From NCBI RefSeq assembly GCF_000219585.1, contig NC_015731.1:3658001-3722000 (forward strand): a stretch of DNA of 64,000 nt. Direction: 5' to 3'. Shown here in pieces: positions 1 to 12,906 of this stretch. The number at the start of each line of letters is the position of its first letter. Positions within the stretch are counted from its first letter, which is position 1. Under the pieces are notes generated by a model. The model was not told where the DNA came from. It did no database searches and saw nothing but the letters and a program-made list of their open reading frames with translations. Source of the DNA: Nitrosomonas sp. Is79A3. GTDB lineage: Bacteria > Pseudomonadota > Gammaproteobacteria > Burkholderiales > Nitrosomonadaceae. The position numbers were made by a program, and so were the translations under genes.

Positions 1-1
1 C

Positions 2-658
2 GAACGGCGAGTTGTCTATGATTTTATCAACGTTATCAATGGTGAAGCCAGTCTCAACCAAGCACTCATTCGTGATAAAAACTGCAATCTGCTTTATATT
101 CTCCCCGCTTCTCAAACGCGCGATAAAGATGCGTTGACTGAAGAAGGCGTTGGCCGAGTATTAGACGAATTATCCAAAGATTTTGAATATATTGTTTGCG
201 ATTCTCCTGCAGGGATTGAAAAAGGCGCAAACTTGGCGCTTTATTTTGCGGATGACGCCTTCGTTGTTACCAATCCGGAAATTTCTTCGGTTAGAGATTC
301 AGATCGTATGTTAGGTATTTTATCCAGTAAATCACGCCGAGCTGAGCGCAATGAAGATCCGATCAAGGAATATTTGTTACTTACCCGGTATGATGCTGAC
401 AGAGTAAAATCAGGAGAAATGTTGAGTCTTGAAGACGTACAAGAAATTTTATCCCTGGAATTATTGGGTATTATTCCTGAATCAAAATCAGTCTTGTCCG
501 CATCCAATGCCGGTATTCCAGTAATTCTGGATGAAAAGAGTGAAGCAGGTCAGGCTTATGCCGATGTGGTAGCGCGATATTTAGGGGAGAAACGTCCGCA
601 TCGATTTATTGATGGTAAACAAGGATTTCTCAGGAGGCTTTTCGGAGGAAGAAAATGA
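2..658 (+). CDS. minD: Septum site-determining protein MinD (5' end cut off by the window)
   Basis: Membrane-associated ATPase of the Min system, which with MinC blocks division away from mid-cell. The reading frame is open from base 2, so the N-terminus with the deviant Walker A motif lies outside the window. Visible are the conserved stretch [11 protein letters not shown] (the switch/Walker B region of MinD), the [12 protein letters not shown] segment, and a C-terminal basic amphipathic helix ([11 protein letters not shown]) that serves as the membrane-targeting sequence. An internal TTG at 134 is not the true start. The stop codon overlaps the minE start (ATGA), indicating translational coupling; minC is expected just upstream. 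Confidence 0.95.
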   Translation, partial: ERRVVYDFINVINGEASLNQALIRDKNCNLLYILPASQTRDKDALTEEGVGRVLDELSKDFEYIVCDSPAGIEKGANLALYFADDAFVVTNPEISSVRDSDRMLGILSSKSRRAERNEDPIKEYLLLTRYDADRVKSGEMLSLEDVQEILSLELLGIIPESKSVLSASNAGIPVILDEKSEAGQAYADVVARYLGEKRPHRFIDGKQGFLRRLFGGRK

Positions 659-933
659 GCTTACTGGATTATTTTAGATCATCTAAACCTAAAACTGCAT
701 CGGTTGCCAAAGAGAGATTACAAATTCTTGTTGCGCACGAACGCAGCTATCGCAATCAACCTTCCTATCTACCGCAATTGCAAAAAGAGCTTTTAGAGGT
801 TATCCGTAAATATGTGAATGTGGATCAGGACGCGATATCAGTCAATTTTGAGCAAGATGAGAATCAGGAAACACTGGAACTCAATATCGTACTGCCTGAT
901 TATCAACAAACCAATAAGACCATAAATAATTAA
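655..933 (+). CDS. minE: Cell division topological specificity factor MinE
   Basis: Drives MinD off the membrane by stimulating its ATPase, producing pole-to-pole oscillation. The 92 residues match the usual size. The N-terminal segment [20 protein letters not shown] is the membrane/MinD contact region, followed by ILVAHERS and the dimeric topological specificity domain. Its ATG overlaps the minD stop by 4 bp, so the two are one operon. The C-terminus (after about residue 80) is a short variable tail. Confidence 0.95.
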   Translation: MSLLDYFRSSKPKTASVAKERLQILVAHERSYRNQPSYLPQLQKELLEVIRKYVNVDQDAISVNFEQDENQETLELNIVLPDYQQTNKTINN

Positions 934-955
934 ACTGAGGCCTATCCCGTGCACA

Positions 956-1660
956 TTGGTAATTTATGGATTGATATCAGCTAGTTTTAACATTGAATTG
1001 AAAGATTATAAATTACCGGTAAATGGGTTCAAAATTAGTCCATGGAATGTTATTCCGTGGATTCTGATATGCTGTATTTTCACTCTTTTTTCCGGTTGTG
1101 CGACACTGCCCGGTCAAACCAAAGCGGACGCGGTTGTCAAAACTATTTTAACTGAGCCAGCTGCAAATACCCAGAATGGTTCAGCCACTGATTTCAATAT
1201 CCTCGGCAGGATATCCATCCAGGATGAGAAACAAAGTTTCTCCGGCAGTTTCCGCTGGCAGCACTTGGCAACAAGTGATGAAATTCTGTTGTTTACACCG
1301 CTTGGTCAGGCGGTGGCCGAAATTACAAAAGATGACGAGGGTGTGCGTTTGATTACCTCAAAGCTTGAAGCTTTTTATGCAACGGATGTAGAGAATCTGA
1401 CGCAAGAAATTCTGGGCTGGCGCATGCCGCTTAATGGTTTGCAATACTGGATACAAGGCACACATTCGCCAGTTACCGCAGCGGAAAAGGATCTGGATAA
1501 CAAAGACCGGATTGTAGTCATCCGGCAAGATGGCTGGCACATTCACTATAGTAGCTTCGCCCCCGCGCAGATAAATTTAATACCACTCCCCAAAGTATTG
1601 AATTTATTCTATCAGAACCTAAAAATCAGACTGGTAGTCGATGATTGGAAAGTCGAATAA
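956..1660 (+). CDS. lolB: Outer-membrane lipoprotein receptor LolB
   Basis: Accepts lipoproteins from periplasmic LolA and inserts them in the outer membrane. A hydrophobic segment (about residues 33-46) ends in a lipobox LFSGC with Cys48 as the lipidated residue, followed by the LolB fold (FNILGRISIQDEKQSFSGSF, then LGWRMPLNGLQYWIQG). The position directly before ispE is the usual one in beta- and gammaproteobacteria. The frame begins at a TTG, leaving an unusually long stretch before the signal peptide; no ATG exists in frame there, so the exact start is uncertain. Confidence 0.88.
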   Translation: MVIYGLISASFNIELKDYKLPVNGFKISPWNVIPWILICCIFTLFSGCATLPGQTKADAVVKTILTEPAANTQNGSATDFNILGRISIQDEKQSFSGSFRWQHLATSDEILLFTPLGQAVAEITKDDEGVRLITSKLEAFYATDVENLTQEILGWRMPLNGLQYWIQGTHSPVTAAEKDLDNKDRIVVIRQDGWHIHYSSFAPAQINLIPLPKVLNLFYQNLKIRLVVDDWKVE

Positions 1661-1706
1661 ATTATTCTTACACTAAAGCTATAACCGTTTATTCTTAAAT
1701 TAATTC

Positions 1707-2546
1707 ATGCTGACATTCCCTGCCCCAGCCAAGCTGAATCTTTTTTTACATGTCACCGGCCGCAGGCAGGATGGCTATCATTTACTGCAAACAGTTTTCC
1801 GGTTTTTAGATTTCTCTGATCAAGTAAGTTTTAGTTTGCGCACGGATGGCATTATCAAACTACAGAATCCCATTTCCGGTGTCCCGGAAGATAAAGATTT
1901 GTGTGTCCGCGCCGCTAAGTTGCTCAAGCAGAAAACAGGTACTGCACAAGGTGCCGATATTTATCTGCAGAAGCAGATCCCAATGGGGGGAGGTCTGGGT
2001 GGCGGAAGTTCTGATGCAGCAACCACTTTATTAGCGCTGAATCAGTTGTGGGAACTCAATTTAAACCGGGAGCAATTGCTCGAATTAGGGCTTCAGTTGG
2101 GTGCTGATGTACCAGTATTCATTTTTGGACAAAATGCCTTTGCAGAGGGGATCGGTGAGAAATTGGCAGCCATTGAATTGCCGCCCGCGTGGTATTTAGT
2201 GCTTGTGCCGCCGGTCCAAGTCTCGACTGCGGAGATTTTTGCAAGTAAGGAATTGACACGCAGCACGATACCCATCAAAATACCGCCCTTTTCTGTCTGG
2301 CAAGGTCATAATGATTTGGAATTAGTAGTTTGCCGGACATATCCTGAAGTAGCAAGATGTTTAGATTGGCTAAAGCGGCTAGAAAATACTACAATAGCGG
2401 CAATGAGTGGTTCAGGTGCTTGTGTATTTGCTGAATTTGCGACAGAGTTCGCAGCTCAGACCGCTTTTGCACAAATTCCTGATGATATGAAAGGCTTTGT
2501 GGCAAAAGGATTAGATTGTCATCCCATGCACAAGTCAGTGAAATAA
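1707..2546 (+). CDS. ispE: 4-diphosphocytidyl-2-C-methyl-D-erythritol kinase
   Basis: GHMP-family kinase phosphorylating CDP-ME in the non-mevalonate (MEP) isoprenoid pathway. The N-terminal PAPAKLNLFLHV motif binds substrate; the glycine-rich ATP loop PMGGGLGGGSSDAA lies at residues 92-105; the C-terminal GHMP motif MSGSGACVF is near residue 233. At 279 residues it has the typical length. It shares the pathway with dxr and uppS farther along the window. It sits 46 bp after lolB and just before tRNA-Gln. Confidence 0.96.
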   Translation: MLTFPAPAKLNLFLHVTGRRQDGYHLLQTVFRFLDFSDQVSFSLRTDGIIKLQNPISGVPEDKDLCVRAAKLLKQKTGTAQGADIYLQKQIPMGGGLGGGSSDAATTLLALNQLWELNLNREQLLELGLQLGADVPVFIFGQNAFAEGIGEKLAAIELPPAWYLVLVPPVQVSTAEIFASKELTRSTIPIKIPPFSVWQGHNDLELVVCRTYPEVARCLDWLKRLENTTIAAMSGSGACVFAEFATEFAAQTAFAQIPDDMKGFVAKGLDCHPMHKSVK

Positions 2547-2552
2547 AGATTT

Positions 2553-2627
2553 TGGGGAGTCGCCAAGTGGTAAGGCACCGGATTTTGATTCCGGCATTCG
2601 TAGGTTCGATCCCTACCTCCCCAGCCA
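2553..2627 (+). tRNA. tRNA-Gln (anticodon TTG), CCA encoded
   Basis: The acceptor stem TGGGGAG (2553-2559) pairs with CTCCCCA (2617-2623), followed by discriminator G and a genomically encoded CCA. The anticodon stem CCGGA/TCCGG encloses the seven-base loop TTTTGAT, giving anticodon TTG. The T arm reads GTAGGTTCGATCCCTAC. It lies between ispE and prs, its standard location in proteobacteria. Confidence 0.97.
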
Positions 2628-2740
2628 GTTTATTTTTCAGAAACAAGCTTGTATCAGACTCCGGATCGCTAAAAGCAACGCATTTTAACAAAAAAGACGA
2701 GCGCTCCTTTTTTCCAAACTGATTATCTCAGAGAAATAAC

Positions 2741-3691
2741 ATGTCTTATGACAGTCTGATGGTTTTTACCGGTACTGCCAATCCCAAATTGGCTCAGGAT
2801 GCTGTCAAGCATCTTAATATCCATCTGGGGCGCGCCACTGTTGGACGCTTCAGTGACGGTGAAATCATGGTGGAAATCCTTGAGAATGTGCGCGGAAAAG
2901 ATGTTTTTGTACTGCAATCCACCTGCGCACCGACCAATGACAGCCTTATGGAAATTCTGGTCATGGTAGATGCCCTGAAACGCGCTTCTGCCGGTCGTAT
3001 TACGGCTGCAATTCCGTATTTTGGATACGCGCGCCAGGATAGAAGACCGCGCTCTGTTCGCGTACCGATCACAGCCAAAGTAGTGGCCAATATGTTAACC
3101 ACTGTTGGTATTGATCGATTACTCACTATGGATTTGCATTCAGATCAGATTCAGGGGTTTTTTGATATTCCTGTCGACAATATTTATGGTATGCCCATTT
3201 TGCTGGGGGATATCTGGAAGCATAATTATCAGAATCTGGTGGTGGTATCGCCTGATGTCGGCGGTGTAGTCCGTGCCCGGCATCTCGCCAAGCGGCTGGA
3301 ATGCGATCTGGCAATCATTGACAAGCGGCGCCCGAAACCCAATGAAGCAAAAGTCATGAACATCATCGGTGAAGTAAAAGACCGTACCTGTGTGATTATC
3401 GATGACATGGTGGATACGGCCAATACGCTATGTGAAGCTGCAAAAGCATTAAAACAGCATGGCGCGGAATCAGTGATTGCATATTCCACGCACGCGGTAT
3501 TATCAGGCAATGCAGTAGAACGCATCCAGAACTCAGCGCTGGATAAACTGGTAGTCACTGACACGATACCATTACGTGAAGATGCCATAGCTTGTGACCG
3601 TATTTGCCAGTTAAGCATCGCCAATCTGCTGGCAGAAACCATGTTACGCATCAGCAATGAAAGCTCTTTGAGCTCATTATTTATGGAATAA
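2741..3691 (+). CDS. prs: Ribose-phosphate pyrophosphokinase
   Basis: Makes PRPP from ribose 5-phosphate and ATP for purine, pyrimidine, histidine and tryptophan synthesis. The 316 residues match class I PRPP synthetases. Visible are [12 protein letters not shown] (35-46), the ATP-binding YARQDRR (96-102), the divalent-cation site [12 protein letters not shown] (131-142) and the PRPP-binding loop DDMVDTANT (221-229). The gene follows tRNA-Gln and precedes rplY, a conserved order. Confidence 0.97.
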   Translation: MSYDSLMVFTGTANPKLAQDAVKHLNIHLGRATVGRFSDGEIMVEILENVRGKDVFVLQSTCAPTNDSLMEILVMVDALKRASAGRITAAIPYFGYARQDRRPRSVRVPITAKVVANMLTTVGIDRLLTMDLHSDQIQGFFDIPVDNIYGMPILLGDIWKHNYQNLVVVSPDVGGVVRARHLAKRLECDLAIIDKRRPKPNEAKVMNIIGEVKDRTCVIIDDMVDTANTLCEAAKALKQHGAESVIAYSTHAVLSGNAVERIQNSALDKLVVTDTIPLREDAIACDRICQLSIANLLAETMLRISNESSLSSLFME

Positions 3692-3712
3692 ATTGATTCC
3701 GTTTTTTTAACC

Positions 3713-3736
3713 GATTTGTTTGGTCGCGAACAAATC
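3713..3736 (+). promoter_or_regulatory. Hairpin in the prs-rplY gap
   Basis: A perfect 8-bp inverted repeat (GATTTGTT ... AACAAATC) with an 8-nt loop lies 20 bp before the rplY start, just after a run of seven T residues. It could be a weak attenuator or a leader structure for L25; the T run precedes the hairpin, so it is not a standard forward terminator. Confidence 0.35.
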
Positions 3737-3756
3737 ATCATTATGGAGTAGTAAAG

Positions 3757-4380
3757 ATGAAAATAGAAATCAGTGCCGATAAGCGCACATTGCAGGGAAA
3801 GGGTGCGAGCCGCCGCCTGCGTGGTTCTGGTAAAGTACCAGCAATCATCTATGGTGGTGAACAGGAACCGCAGTCTATTGAAATGGATCATAACGATTTG
3901 TTTCACAAGCTTAAACAGGAAGCTTTCCATGCATCCATCCTGTCATTAAGTGTCGCAGGGAAAAAAGAGCAGGTACTGTTACGCGATATTCAAATGCACC
4001 CTTTCAAGCATCAAGTGTTGCATGTGGATTTTCAGCGCGTTGATAAGAATCAGAAAATACACATGAAAGTTCCATTACACTTTATCAATGCAGAAAATGC
4101 ACCCGGTGTAAAAACCTCCGGCGGTATTGTTACGCACATCCTTACCGAAGTCGATATCAGCTGTTTGCCGGATGATTTGCCAGAATTTATTTCGGTGGAT
4201 TTGTCCGAACTTACTGCAGGACACACACTTCACTTAAGTGATCTGGTACTGCCCAAAGGAGTTGAAACTATTGCATTGGCCAGAGGTGATAATTCACCGG
4301 TTGCAACGATTGTGATTCCGCGTTCCGCGCTCTCCGATGAAGCCGCTGCCGGTGAGGGAGCAGGCGCAGAGAAAAAATAG
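3757..4380 (+). CDS. rplY: 50S ribosomal protein L25 (Ctc form)
   Basis: 5S-rRNA-binding ribosomal protein. The 207-residue length marks it as the long, two-domain TL5/Ctc form rather than the 94-residue E. coli L25. The N-terminal RNA-binding domain contains [21 protein letters not shown] (about residues 16-36); the C-terminal beta domain begins near residue 95 and ends in an Ala/Gly/Glu-rich tail. An RBS-like GGAG lies upstream. The prs-rplY-pth order is typical of proteobacteria. Confidence 0.95.
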   Translation: MKIEISADKRTLQGKGASRRLRGSGKVPAIIYGGEQEPQSIEMDHNDLFHKLKQEAFHASILSLSVAGKKEQVLLRDIQMHPFKHQVLHVDFQRVDKNQKIHMKVPLHFINAENAPGVKTSGGIVTHILTEVDISCLPDDLPEFISVDLSELTAGHTLHLSDLVLPKGVETIALARGDNSPVATIVIPRSALSDEAAAGEGAGAEKK

Positions 4381-4421
4381 CCAGATAAAAGAAAAACAAT
4401 TAACTGATCTGGAAATTTGAC

Positions 4422-4464
4422 AAATCTGCTGGGATAAAACACATGCCGGCAGATTTTTCTTTTC
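4422..4464 (+). terminator. Rho-independent terminator after rplY
   Basis: An 11-bp stem, AAATCTGCTGG pairing with CCGGCAGATTT (one G-T pair), with a 13-nt loop and followed by TTCTTTTC. It ends the prs-rplY transcript before pth. Confidence 0.75.
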
Positions 4465-4501
4465 TGAATCCGTTTTTACAGCAGCCGGATAATTTTTCAC
4501 C

Positions 4502-5071
4502 ATGAAACTTATTGTTGGATTGGGTAATCCGGGCAGAGAATATGCCGGAACACGGCATAATGCCGGTTTTGAGTGGGTGGATCGATTAGCCCAAACGCTG
4601 CAAGTACCGCTAAGGCCGGAAGCGCGGTTTCATGGATTGTGCGCACAAATCCGCCAGAAAGATATCGATTTGTGGCTGCTGGAACCGCAAACCTATATGA
4701 ACAGAAGCGGGCAATCGGTCACTGCCTTGTGCCAGTTTTATAAAATTCAAACTGACGAAATTATCGTCATCCATGATGAATTAGATCTCCCGCCAGGTAT
4801 CGCCAAATTGAAGAAAGGTGGCGGTTTGGGTGGTCATAACGGCCTCAAGGATATTGCAGCAAGATTGGGTACCCAGGATTTCTGGCGATTACGAATCGGC
4901 ATAGGTCATCCGGGTGATCGTAATGCTGTGGTTGATTATGTATTGCACCCGCCCAGAAAGGAAGAAGCACAATTAATTGATGAGGCCATAGTCAGAAGCC
5001 TGGAAGTATGGCCGCTCATTGCACAAGGCGCTTGTGAAGCTGCCATGTTGAAATTACACACCAAAGTATAA
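4502..5071 (+). CDS. pth: Peptidyl-tRNA hydrolase
   Basis: Releases tRNA from peptidyl-tRNA dropped by stalled ribosomes. The N-terminal signature [21 protein letters not shown] contains catalytic His19; NRSG and HDELDLPPG, the conserved substrate-binding and Asp motifs, follow at about 67-70 and 92-100. [12 protein letters not shown] (about 106-117) is the other signature. The length of 189 is standard. It precedes ychF, as in most proteobacteria. Confidence 0.97.
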   Translation: MKLIVGLGNPGREYAGTRHNAGFEWVDRLAQTLQVPLRPEARFHGLCAQIRQKDIDLWLLEPQTYMNRSGQSVTALCQFYKIQTDEIIVIHDELDLPPGIAKLKKGGGLGGHNGLKDIAARLGTQDFWRLRIGIGHPGDRNAVVDYVLHPPRKEEAQLIDEAIVRSLEVWPLIAQGACEAAMLKLHTKV

Positions 5072-5130
5072 GAACACTGTAAAAGTTTTCAACCAATCGT
5101 TATTTAATCCATTTTAATGAGAATCCGGTC

Positions 5131-6222
5131 ATGAGTCTTAAATGCGGAATCGTGGGTCTTCCCAATGTCGGTAAATCCACCTTGTTTAATGCATTGACCA
5201 AAGCGGGAATTGCCGCAGAAAATTATCCTTTCTGTACGATAGATCCGAATATTGGCATAGTCGAAGTCCCAGACCCGCGCTTGCAAAAACTCAGTGAAAT
5301 CGTCAAGCCGCAGAAAATACAATCAGCGATTGTCGAATTTGTGGATATCGCCGGATTAGTTGCCGGCGCGTCTAAAGGCGAAGGTCTGGGTAACAAGTTT
5401 CTTGCCAATATCCGTGAAACGGATGGCATCGTCAACATGGTGCGCTGCTTCGCAGACGATAATGTCATACACGTCGCGGGCAAGGTGGATCCGATATCGG
5501 ATATTGAAGTTATTCAAACCGAACTGGCTCTGGCTGATCTCGCCACCGTAGAAAAAGCCATTCAGCGCGAATCCAAAGTGGCTAAATCCGGAAATAAAGA
5601 CGCCATTAAACTTTGCGCTTTACTGGAAACGGTGCAAGCGCATCTTGACCAGGGCAAACCCGCCAGAACACTGGATTTGGATAAAGAGCAAAAACACTTA
5701 TTGCAACCGCTTTGTTTATTGACCGCCAAACCAGCCATTTATGTGGCCAATGTGGATGATCACGGCTTTCAGAATAACCCCCTATTAACCCGTGTCGAAG
5801 AATATGCAGCACAAGAAGGCGCTCCGGTAGTCGCCATATGCGCCGCGTTGGAAGCAGAAATTGCAGAACTGCCTGACGAAGACAAAAAAATCTTTTTAGC
5901 CGACCTGAACCTCGAAGAACCCGGCCTCAATCGCCTGGTACGCGCGGGTTATGAACTGCTCGGACTGCAAACCTACTTCACCGCCGGTGTCAAAGAAGTC
6001 CGCGCCTGGACGATCCACAAAGGCGATACCGCGCCGCAGGCAGCCGGTGTCATTCACACCGATTTTGAAAAAGGCTTTATCCGCGCCGAGGTCATCAGCT
6101 ATGACGACTTCATCGCTTACAACGGCGAGCAGGGTGCCAAAGAAGCCGGAAAAATGCGCCTCGAAGGCAAGGAATACATCGTCAAGGATGGCGATGTCAT
6201 GCATTTCCGGTTTAATGTTTAA
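5131..6222 (+). CDS. ychF: Redox-regulated ATPase YchF (Obg family)
   Basis: Ribosome-associated P-loop NTPase of the Obg/TRAFAC group that prefers ATP and takes part in stress responses. G1 loop GLPNVGKST (residues 8-16), G3 DIAGLV (about 72-77), the NVDD that stands in place of the G4 NKxD motif, and a C-terminal TGS domain ending HFRFNV are all present. Length 363 is standard. It forms the boundary between the conserved pth-ychF block and the accessory island starting with fic. Confidence 0.96.
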   Translation: MSLKCGIVGLPNVGKSTLFNALTKAGIAAENYPFCTIDPNIGIVEVPDPRLQKLSEIVKPQKIQSAIVEFVDIAGLVAGASKGEGLGNKFLANIRETDGIVNMVRCFADDNVIHVAGKVDPISDIEVIQTELALADLATVEKAIQRESKVAKSGNKDAIKLCALLETVQAHLDQGKPARTLDLDKEQKHLLQPLCLLTAKPAIYVANVDDHGFQNNPLLTRVEEYAAQEGAPVVAICAALEAEIAELPDEDKKIFLADLNLEEPGLNRLVRAGYELLGLQTYFTAGVKEVRAWTIHKGDTAPQAAGVIHTDFEKGFIRAEVISYDDFIAYNGEQGAKEAGKMRLEGKEYIVKDGDVMHFRFNV

Positions 6223-6225
6223 TTG

Positions 6226-6305
6226 ATATGTCGCAAAAACTAGAAATTTGCGACATATTCGATTGACCTGTCGCAGCGAACGACATAAACTGACGACGTG
6301 TCGCA
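6226..6305. promoter_or_regulatory. Operator-like TGTCGCA repeat cluster upstream of fic
   Basis: A perfect 12-bp inverted repeat, ATATGTCGCAAA (6226-6237) and TTTGCGACATAT (6247-6258), is followed by further copies of the core: TGTCGCA at 6269-6275, inverted CGACA at 6281-6285, and TGTCGCA at 6299-6305, 20 bp before the fic start. Five half-sites in 80 bp suggest binding of a dimeric regulator, perhaps the C-terminal winged-helix region of the Fic protein itself. The binding protein is inferred. Confidence 0.6.
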
Positions 6306-6324
6306 AAAATGCAAAAATTAAATC

Positions 6325-7440
6325 ATGACTGCCTGGCGTCCGGATCAACCTTACAACGACCTCCCGCTGTTGCCTCCCGCAGCCGAGCTGGAAACGCGAA
6401 CGGTACTGAAGCAATGCATCGCGGCCCGCGCAGCACTGGCGGAACTGAAACAAGCCGCTGAACTCATTCCCAACCAGGGCGTTCTGATCAACGCCCTACC
6501 GCTGCTCGAAGCCCAAGCCAGCTCGGAAATCGAAAATATCGTTACAACAACCGACCGGCTGTTTCAGTTTCAAAGCGCAAATGAGTATGCCGATCCAGCG
6601 ACACGCGAAGCCCTGCGCTATAGCAGTGCACTGCTGGAAGGGTTTCAGGCATTAAAGCAGCACCCGCTGAACACCCGCACCGCAGAACAAGTATGCACCC
6701 GCATCAAGGGCATCGACATGCAGGTGCGGCGCGTGCCCGGAACAGCGCTGGCCAATCAAGCCACTGGTGAAGTGATTTATACACCCCCCGCCGGGGAAGA
6801 CCTGCTGCGCGCCAAATTAGCCAACTGGGAACGCTACCTGCACGAAACACGCGAAATCGATCCGCTGATCCGCATGGCAGCCGGGCATTATCAATTCGAA
6901 GCGATTCACCCGTTCACCGATGGCAATGGCCGCACCGGGCGCGTGCTGAATAGCCTATTTTTGATCCAGGAAGATTTATTGACGCTGCCGATTCTCTATC
7001 TCAGCCGCTACATCATCAAGAATAAAACCGAATATTACCGCCTGCTGCTCGATGTCACGCGCAACCAAGCATGGGAATCGTGGATTATCTTCTTGCTGCA
7101 AGGCATCGAAGACACAGCACACTGGACAACCGCAAAGATTGCCGCAATCCGTACTTTGTCAGAACTGACAATTACCCATGTGAAGCAGGCGGCACCGAAA
7201 ATCTACAGCCGCGAGCTGGTCGACCTAATTTTCGACCTGCCTTACTGCCGGATTCAGAATCTGGTTGAAAAAAATATCGCCGGACGCCAAGCCGCTTCGC
7301 GCTATCTCAAACAACTGGTAGATATCGGTGTGCTTGAGGAAAGAACTATCGGGCGCGAAAAGCTCTTTATTCATCCCAAACTGATGCATTTACTAACGCG
7401 GGATGACAACACCGTCACCGCTTATGGATATTTGGCATGA
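6325..7440 (+). CDS. Fic family protein (predicted AMP-transferase) with C-terminal helix-turn-helix
   Basis: Predicted to transfer AMP (or another nucleotide moiety) to a target hydroxyl. The full Fic motif [12 protein letters not shown] lies at residues 195-206, with catalytic His195. An N-terminal SSEIEN at 66-71 fits the [S/T]xxxE[G/N] autoinhibitory motif of class II Fic proteins. The C-terminal 100 residues ([20 protein letters not shown] onward) resemble a winged helix. A Fic_N domain precedes the core. It lies directly before a restriction-modification operon, at the start of the accessory island. The cellular target is unknown. Confidence 0.9.
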   Translation: MTAWRPDQPYNDLPLLPPAAELETRTVLKQCIAARAALAELKQAAELIPNQGVLINALPLLEAQASSEIENIVTTTDRLFQFQSANEYADPATREALRYSSALLEGFQALKQHPLNTRTAEQVCTRIKGIDMQVRRVPGTALANQATGEVIYTPPAGEDLLRAKLANWERYLHETREIDPLIRMAAGHYQFEAIHPFTDGNGRTGRVLNSLFLIQEDLLTLPILYLSRYIIKNKTEYYRLLLDVTRNQAWESWIIFLLQGIEDTAHWTTAKIAAIRTLSELTITHVKQAAPKIYSRELVDLIFDLPYCRIQNLVEKNIAGRQAASRYLKQLVDIGVLEERTIGREKLFIHPKLMHLLTRDDNTVTAYGYLA

Positions 7441-7516
7441 ATATATTTTCTTTATCGAAGCTGGGTCAGGCATGCCCTCAAATTACCTACATGCTATCGC
7501 CTAAAGACTTTTGCCT

Positions 7517-8164
7517 ATGAATCTAATCAAGTCCAGAAAACGCGTTGCCGACCATGGAGAGGTATTCACCCCCGCATGGCTGGTTGATGCCATGCTCGAC
7601 CTCGTAAAGGACGAGTCGGAGCGCATTGATTCCCGCTTTCTGGAACCGGCCTGCGGAAGCGGTAATTTTATTGTCAAGGTCTTGCAGCGCAAGCTTGCGG
7701 CTGTCGAGTGCAAGTTCGGAAAATCTGACTTTGAGAAACAACACTATGCGCTGCTGGCACTGATGTGCATCTACGGGATCGAGCTTCTGGCAGACAACAT
7801 CACCGAGTGCCGGGAAAACATGCTGAAAATCTTTGCCGACTACCTGAATGTGCAGGAGTCAGGTGACATCTATCGTGCTGCTTCCTACGTGTTATCGCAG
7901 AATCTAGTTCATGGTGACGCCTTGACGATGTGCACTAGCCGCAAAGAGCCGATTACCTTTGCCGAATGGGGTTATCTGAGCAAGGGCAAGTTTCAACGTC
8001 GCGATTTTCGCTTCGACGTCCTCACCGGCATGTCGAACCACGTTGAACAGGGATCACTGTTTGCCAAGCATGAAATCTTCACACCAATTATGGCTTACCC
8101 GCCGATGACCGTTCGTGAGCTTGCTCGCATGGCGAGCGATAATGCTGCAAAGGAGAACGCATGA
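7517..8164 (+). CDS. Small N6-adenine methyltransferase-like subunit (SAM-binding part)
   Basis: First gene of a three-gene restriction-modification operon. HGEVFTPAWLVDAMLD (about residues 13-28) resembles motif X, and FLEPACGSGNF (41-51) is a canonical motif I for S-adenosylmethionine binding. The catalytic motif IV (NPPY) is missing; the protein stops after 216 residues. The next protein has NPPY but a degenerate motif I, so the two probably act together. The ATG at 7517 was preferred to a TTG two codons upstream. The stop overlaps the next start (ATGA). Confidence 0.8.
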   Translation: MNLIKSRKRVADHGEVFTPAWLVDAMLDLVKDESERIDSRFLEPACGSGNFIVKVLQRKLAAVECKFGKSDFEKQHYALLALMCIYGIELLADNITECRENMLKIFADYLNVQESGDIYRAASYVLSQNLVHGDALTMCTSRKEPITFAEWGYLSKGKFQRRDFRFDVLTGMSNHVEQGSLFAKHEIFTPIMAYPPMTVRELARMASDNAAKENA

Positions 8165-9802
8165 ACGGTCAGGCTTCCTTCACCCTGCGAGGTCGCAATC
8201 CAGACGTACTGACCTGCATCGCGAATCTTTCTAACGACGAGGTATTCACTCCGCCAGAGTTCGCCAACAGGATGTTGGATACTGTTGCCGAGGCATGGGC
8301 AGCCAGTCACAACGGGGCGAACATCTGGGCGGACAAGACGGTGAGGTTCCTCGACCCGTGCACGAAGTCTGGAGTGTTCCTGCGGGAAATCACCAGCCGT
8401 CTGACCAGTGGGTTGGCAAACGAGATTCCAGACCTCGAAAAGCGCGTCAATCACATCCTGACGAAGCAGGTGTTCGGCATCGGCATCACGCATCTCACCA
8501 GCCTGCTGGCGCGGCGTAGCGTGTATTGCTCGAAGCACGCCAATGGGCAGCATTCCATAGCCAAATCCTTCACGAACGACTCGGGGAACATCTGGTTCGA
8601 GCGCATCGAGCATACATGGGCCAATGGCAAGTGCACTTTTTGTGGTGCCAGCCAAGCGGCGATGGATCGCGGCGAGGCGCTGGAAACCCACGCTTACGCG
8701 TTCATTCACACAGACAACATCAAGACTCGGATGGCCGAGTTGTTTGGAGGCAATATGCAATTCGACGTCATCATTGGCAACCCACCGTATCAGTTGAACG
8801 ATGGCGGCTATGGCACTAGTGCGGCTCCCATCTATCAATTGTTTGTGGAGCAGGCGAAAGCGTTGGAACCACGCTACCTGTCGATGGTTATTCCTGCACG
8901 CTGGTTCGCTGGCGGAAAGGGACTGGATGAATTCAGAGAGGCTATGCTTGCCGACAATCGCCTGCGATCCATTGCTGACTATCTCAGCGCGGCAGATGTG
9001 TTTCCTGGCGTGGGGCTCAAGGGCGGGGTTTGCTACTTCCTCTGGAATCGTGACCATCCTGGCCTCTGTGATGTAAGCACCCATTTCAAGGACTGGCCGG
9101 TCTCCACCGCCAGCCGCCTGCTCCTCGAAAAGGGAGCGGATGTGTTCATTCGTTTCAATGAAGGGTTGTCGATTCTCAAGAAAGTCGCTTCTGTCGAAAC
9201 TGGGCAATCTGAATCTCTCTTGCTACCAGAAAGTAAGCGATTTGACCGGCTCGTCAGTTCGCTACGACCATTCGGATTCCGCACCTTCTTTCGTGGACGT
9301 AAACAAATGCGAAAAGGGGATATGGCGATTTATCAAAACGGCGGAACGGGTTATGTTGCACGCGAAGAGGTTGAGACTGGTACGGAACTCATCGACAAGT
9401 GGAAACTTTATGTTGGCCGAGCCGCGCCAGGTACCGGCAACCGCGACACCTACCCGCACCGCATCCTCAGTACACCCTTCATTGGCGAGCCCGGTAGCAT
9501 TTGTTCCGAAACCTATTTGTGCATTGGCCCGTTCGAGACCCAAAGCGAAGCCGAGAGCGCCTTGTCATACATTACCTGCCGGTTGACGCGCCTGCTGATC
9601 CTGCTGCACAAGCCATCCCAAGATACCACGCGCAAGGTCTATACCTTCGTGCCGACGCAGGAGTGGAACAGGAAGTGGACGGATGATGAGCTCTACGCGA
9701 AATATGGCATAACCGAGAGTGAAATCGCGTTCATCGAAAAGATAGTCCGCCCAATGGATCTCGCCAGCGATTTGTTCGAAAATGTCTCGGTAGTTGAAGA
9801 AG

Positions 9803-9810
<8 letters not shown>
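8161..9810 (+). CDS. Eco57I-type DNA methyltransferase / specificity protein
   Basis: Adenine-specific methyltransferase of a restriction-modification system. Motif X (NDEVFTPPEFANRMLD, 25-40), a degenerate motif I (VRFLDPCTKSGVFL, 61-74, Thr-Lys replacing the usual Gly pair) and catalytic motif IV NPPY (207-210) are present. Cysteines at YC.. and KCTFCG (158-161) may form a zinc knuckle. The C-terminal half, including GTGYVAREEV, is the likely target-recognition region. It overlaps the upstream gene by 4 bp and the downstream helicase by about 8 bp, so expression is coupled. GC content is higher than in the flanking backbone. Confidence 0.85.
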
Positions 9811-12340
<2,530 letters not shown>

Positions 12341-12421
12341 AAGTTTGATTAGCGGAAATATCATTGATCTAAATTCTATGGAAGCAGGAGCACAATGCTT
12401 CCCTCTGTACCTCTACGATCC

Positions 12422-12556
12422 CGTCGTTCCCGCGCAGGCGGGAACCCAATCCATGCTGGACTGGGGCGAAGCAAAACCACTGGATTCCCGCCTGCGCGGG
12501 AATGACGATGATGGGCGCGGGAATGACGGGTATATGCGTGGGAATGACGGATATGT
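12422..12556. repeat. REP/BIME-like palindromic element pair with degenerate tail repeats
   Basis: Two opposed REP-like palindromes: CGTCGTTCCCGCGCAGGCGG (12422 onward) and its near reverse complement ending at 12508 (core CCCGCCTGCGCGGG). They are followed by two shortened copies of the tail motif GCG(C)GGGAATGACGG to about 12556. It lies in frame inside the type ISP remnant. Confidence 0.85.
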
Positions 12557-12878
12557 GCGCCGCGATGCCATCACCGACGAAGGACTGGCGCATTTCCAAT
12601 CCGCCTATCCGGGTGAAACCATCAGCAAGGAGGATGTGTTCTATTACGTCTATGGCCTGCTGCACTCACCGGACTATCGCGATAAATATGCCGACAACCT
12701 GAGCAAGGAACTGCCGCGCATCCCGTGCGTGAAAACCGCCGCCGGTTTTTGGGTGTTCTCACAAGCCGGGCGTAAGCTGGCCGAGCTGCACCTGAACTAC
12801 GAAACCGTGCCGATATATTAGGGCGCCAAGGTGCTGGGCGCCGATGGGAAGGTGTTCAATCTTGGCGATCCCAAGCCG

Positions 12879-12906
12879 CTGGATTCCCGCCTGCGCGGGA
12901 ATGACG
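12879..12906 (+). repeat. REP-like palindromic element
   Basis: A single copy with core ATTCCCGCCTGCGCGGGAAT followed by GACG, inserted in frame in the type ISP remnant and translated there as LDSRLRGND. Confidence 0.85.

Noticed and set aside
2389-2722. Short frames across the tRNA-Gln region
   Set aside because: They overlap ispE and the tRNA; coding is not plausible.
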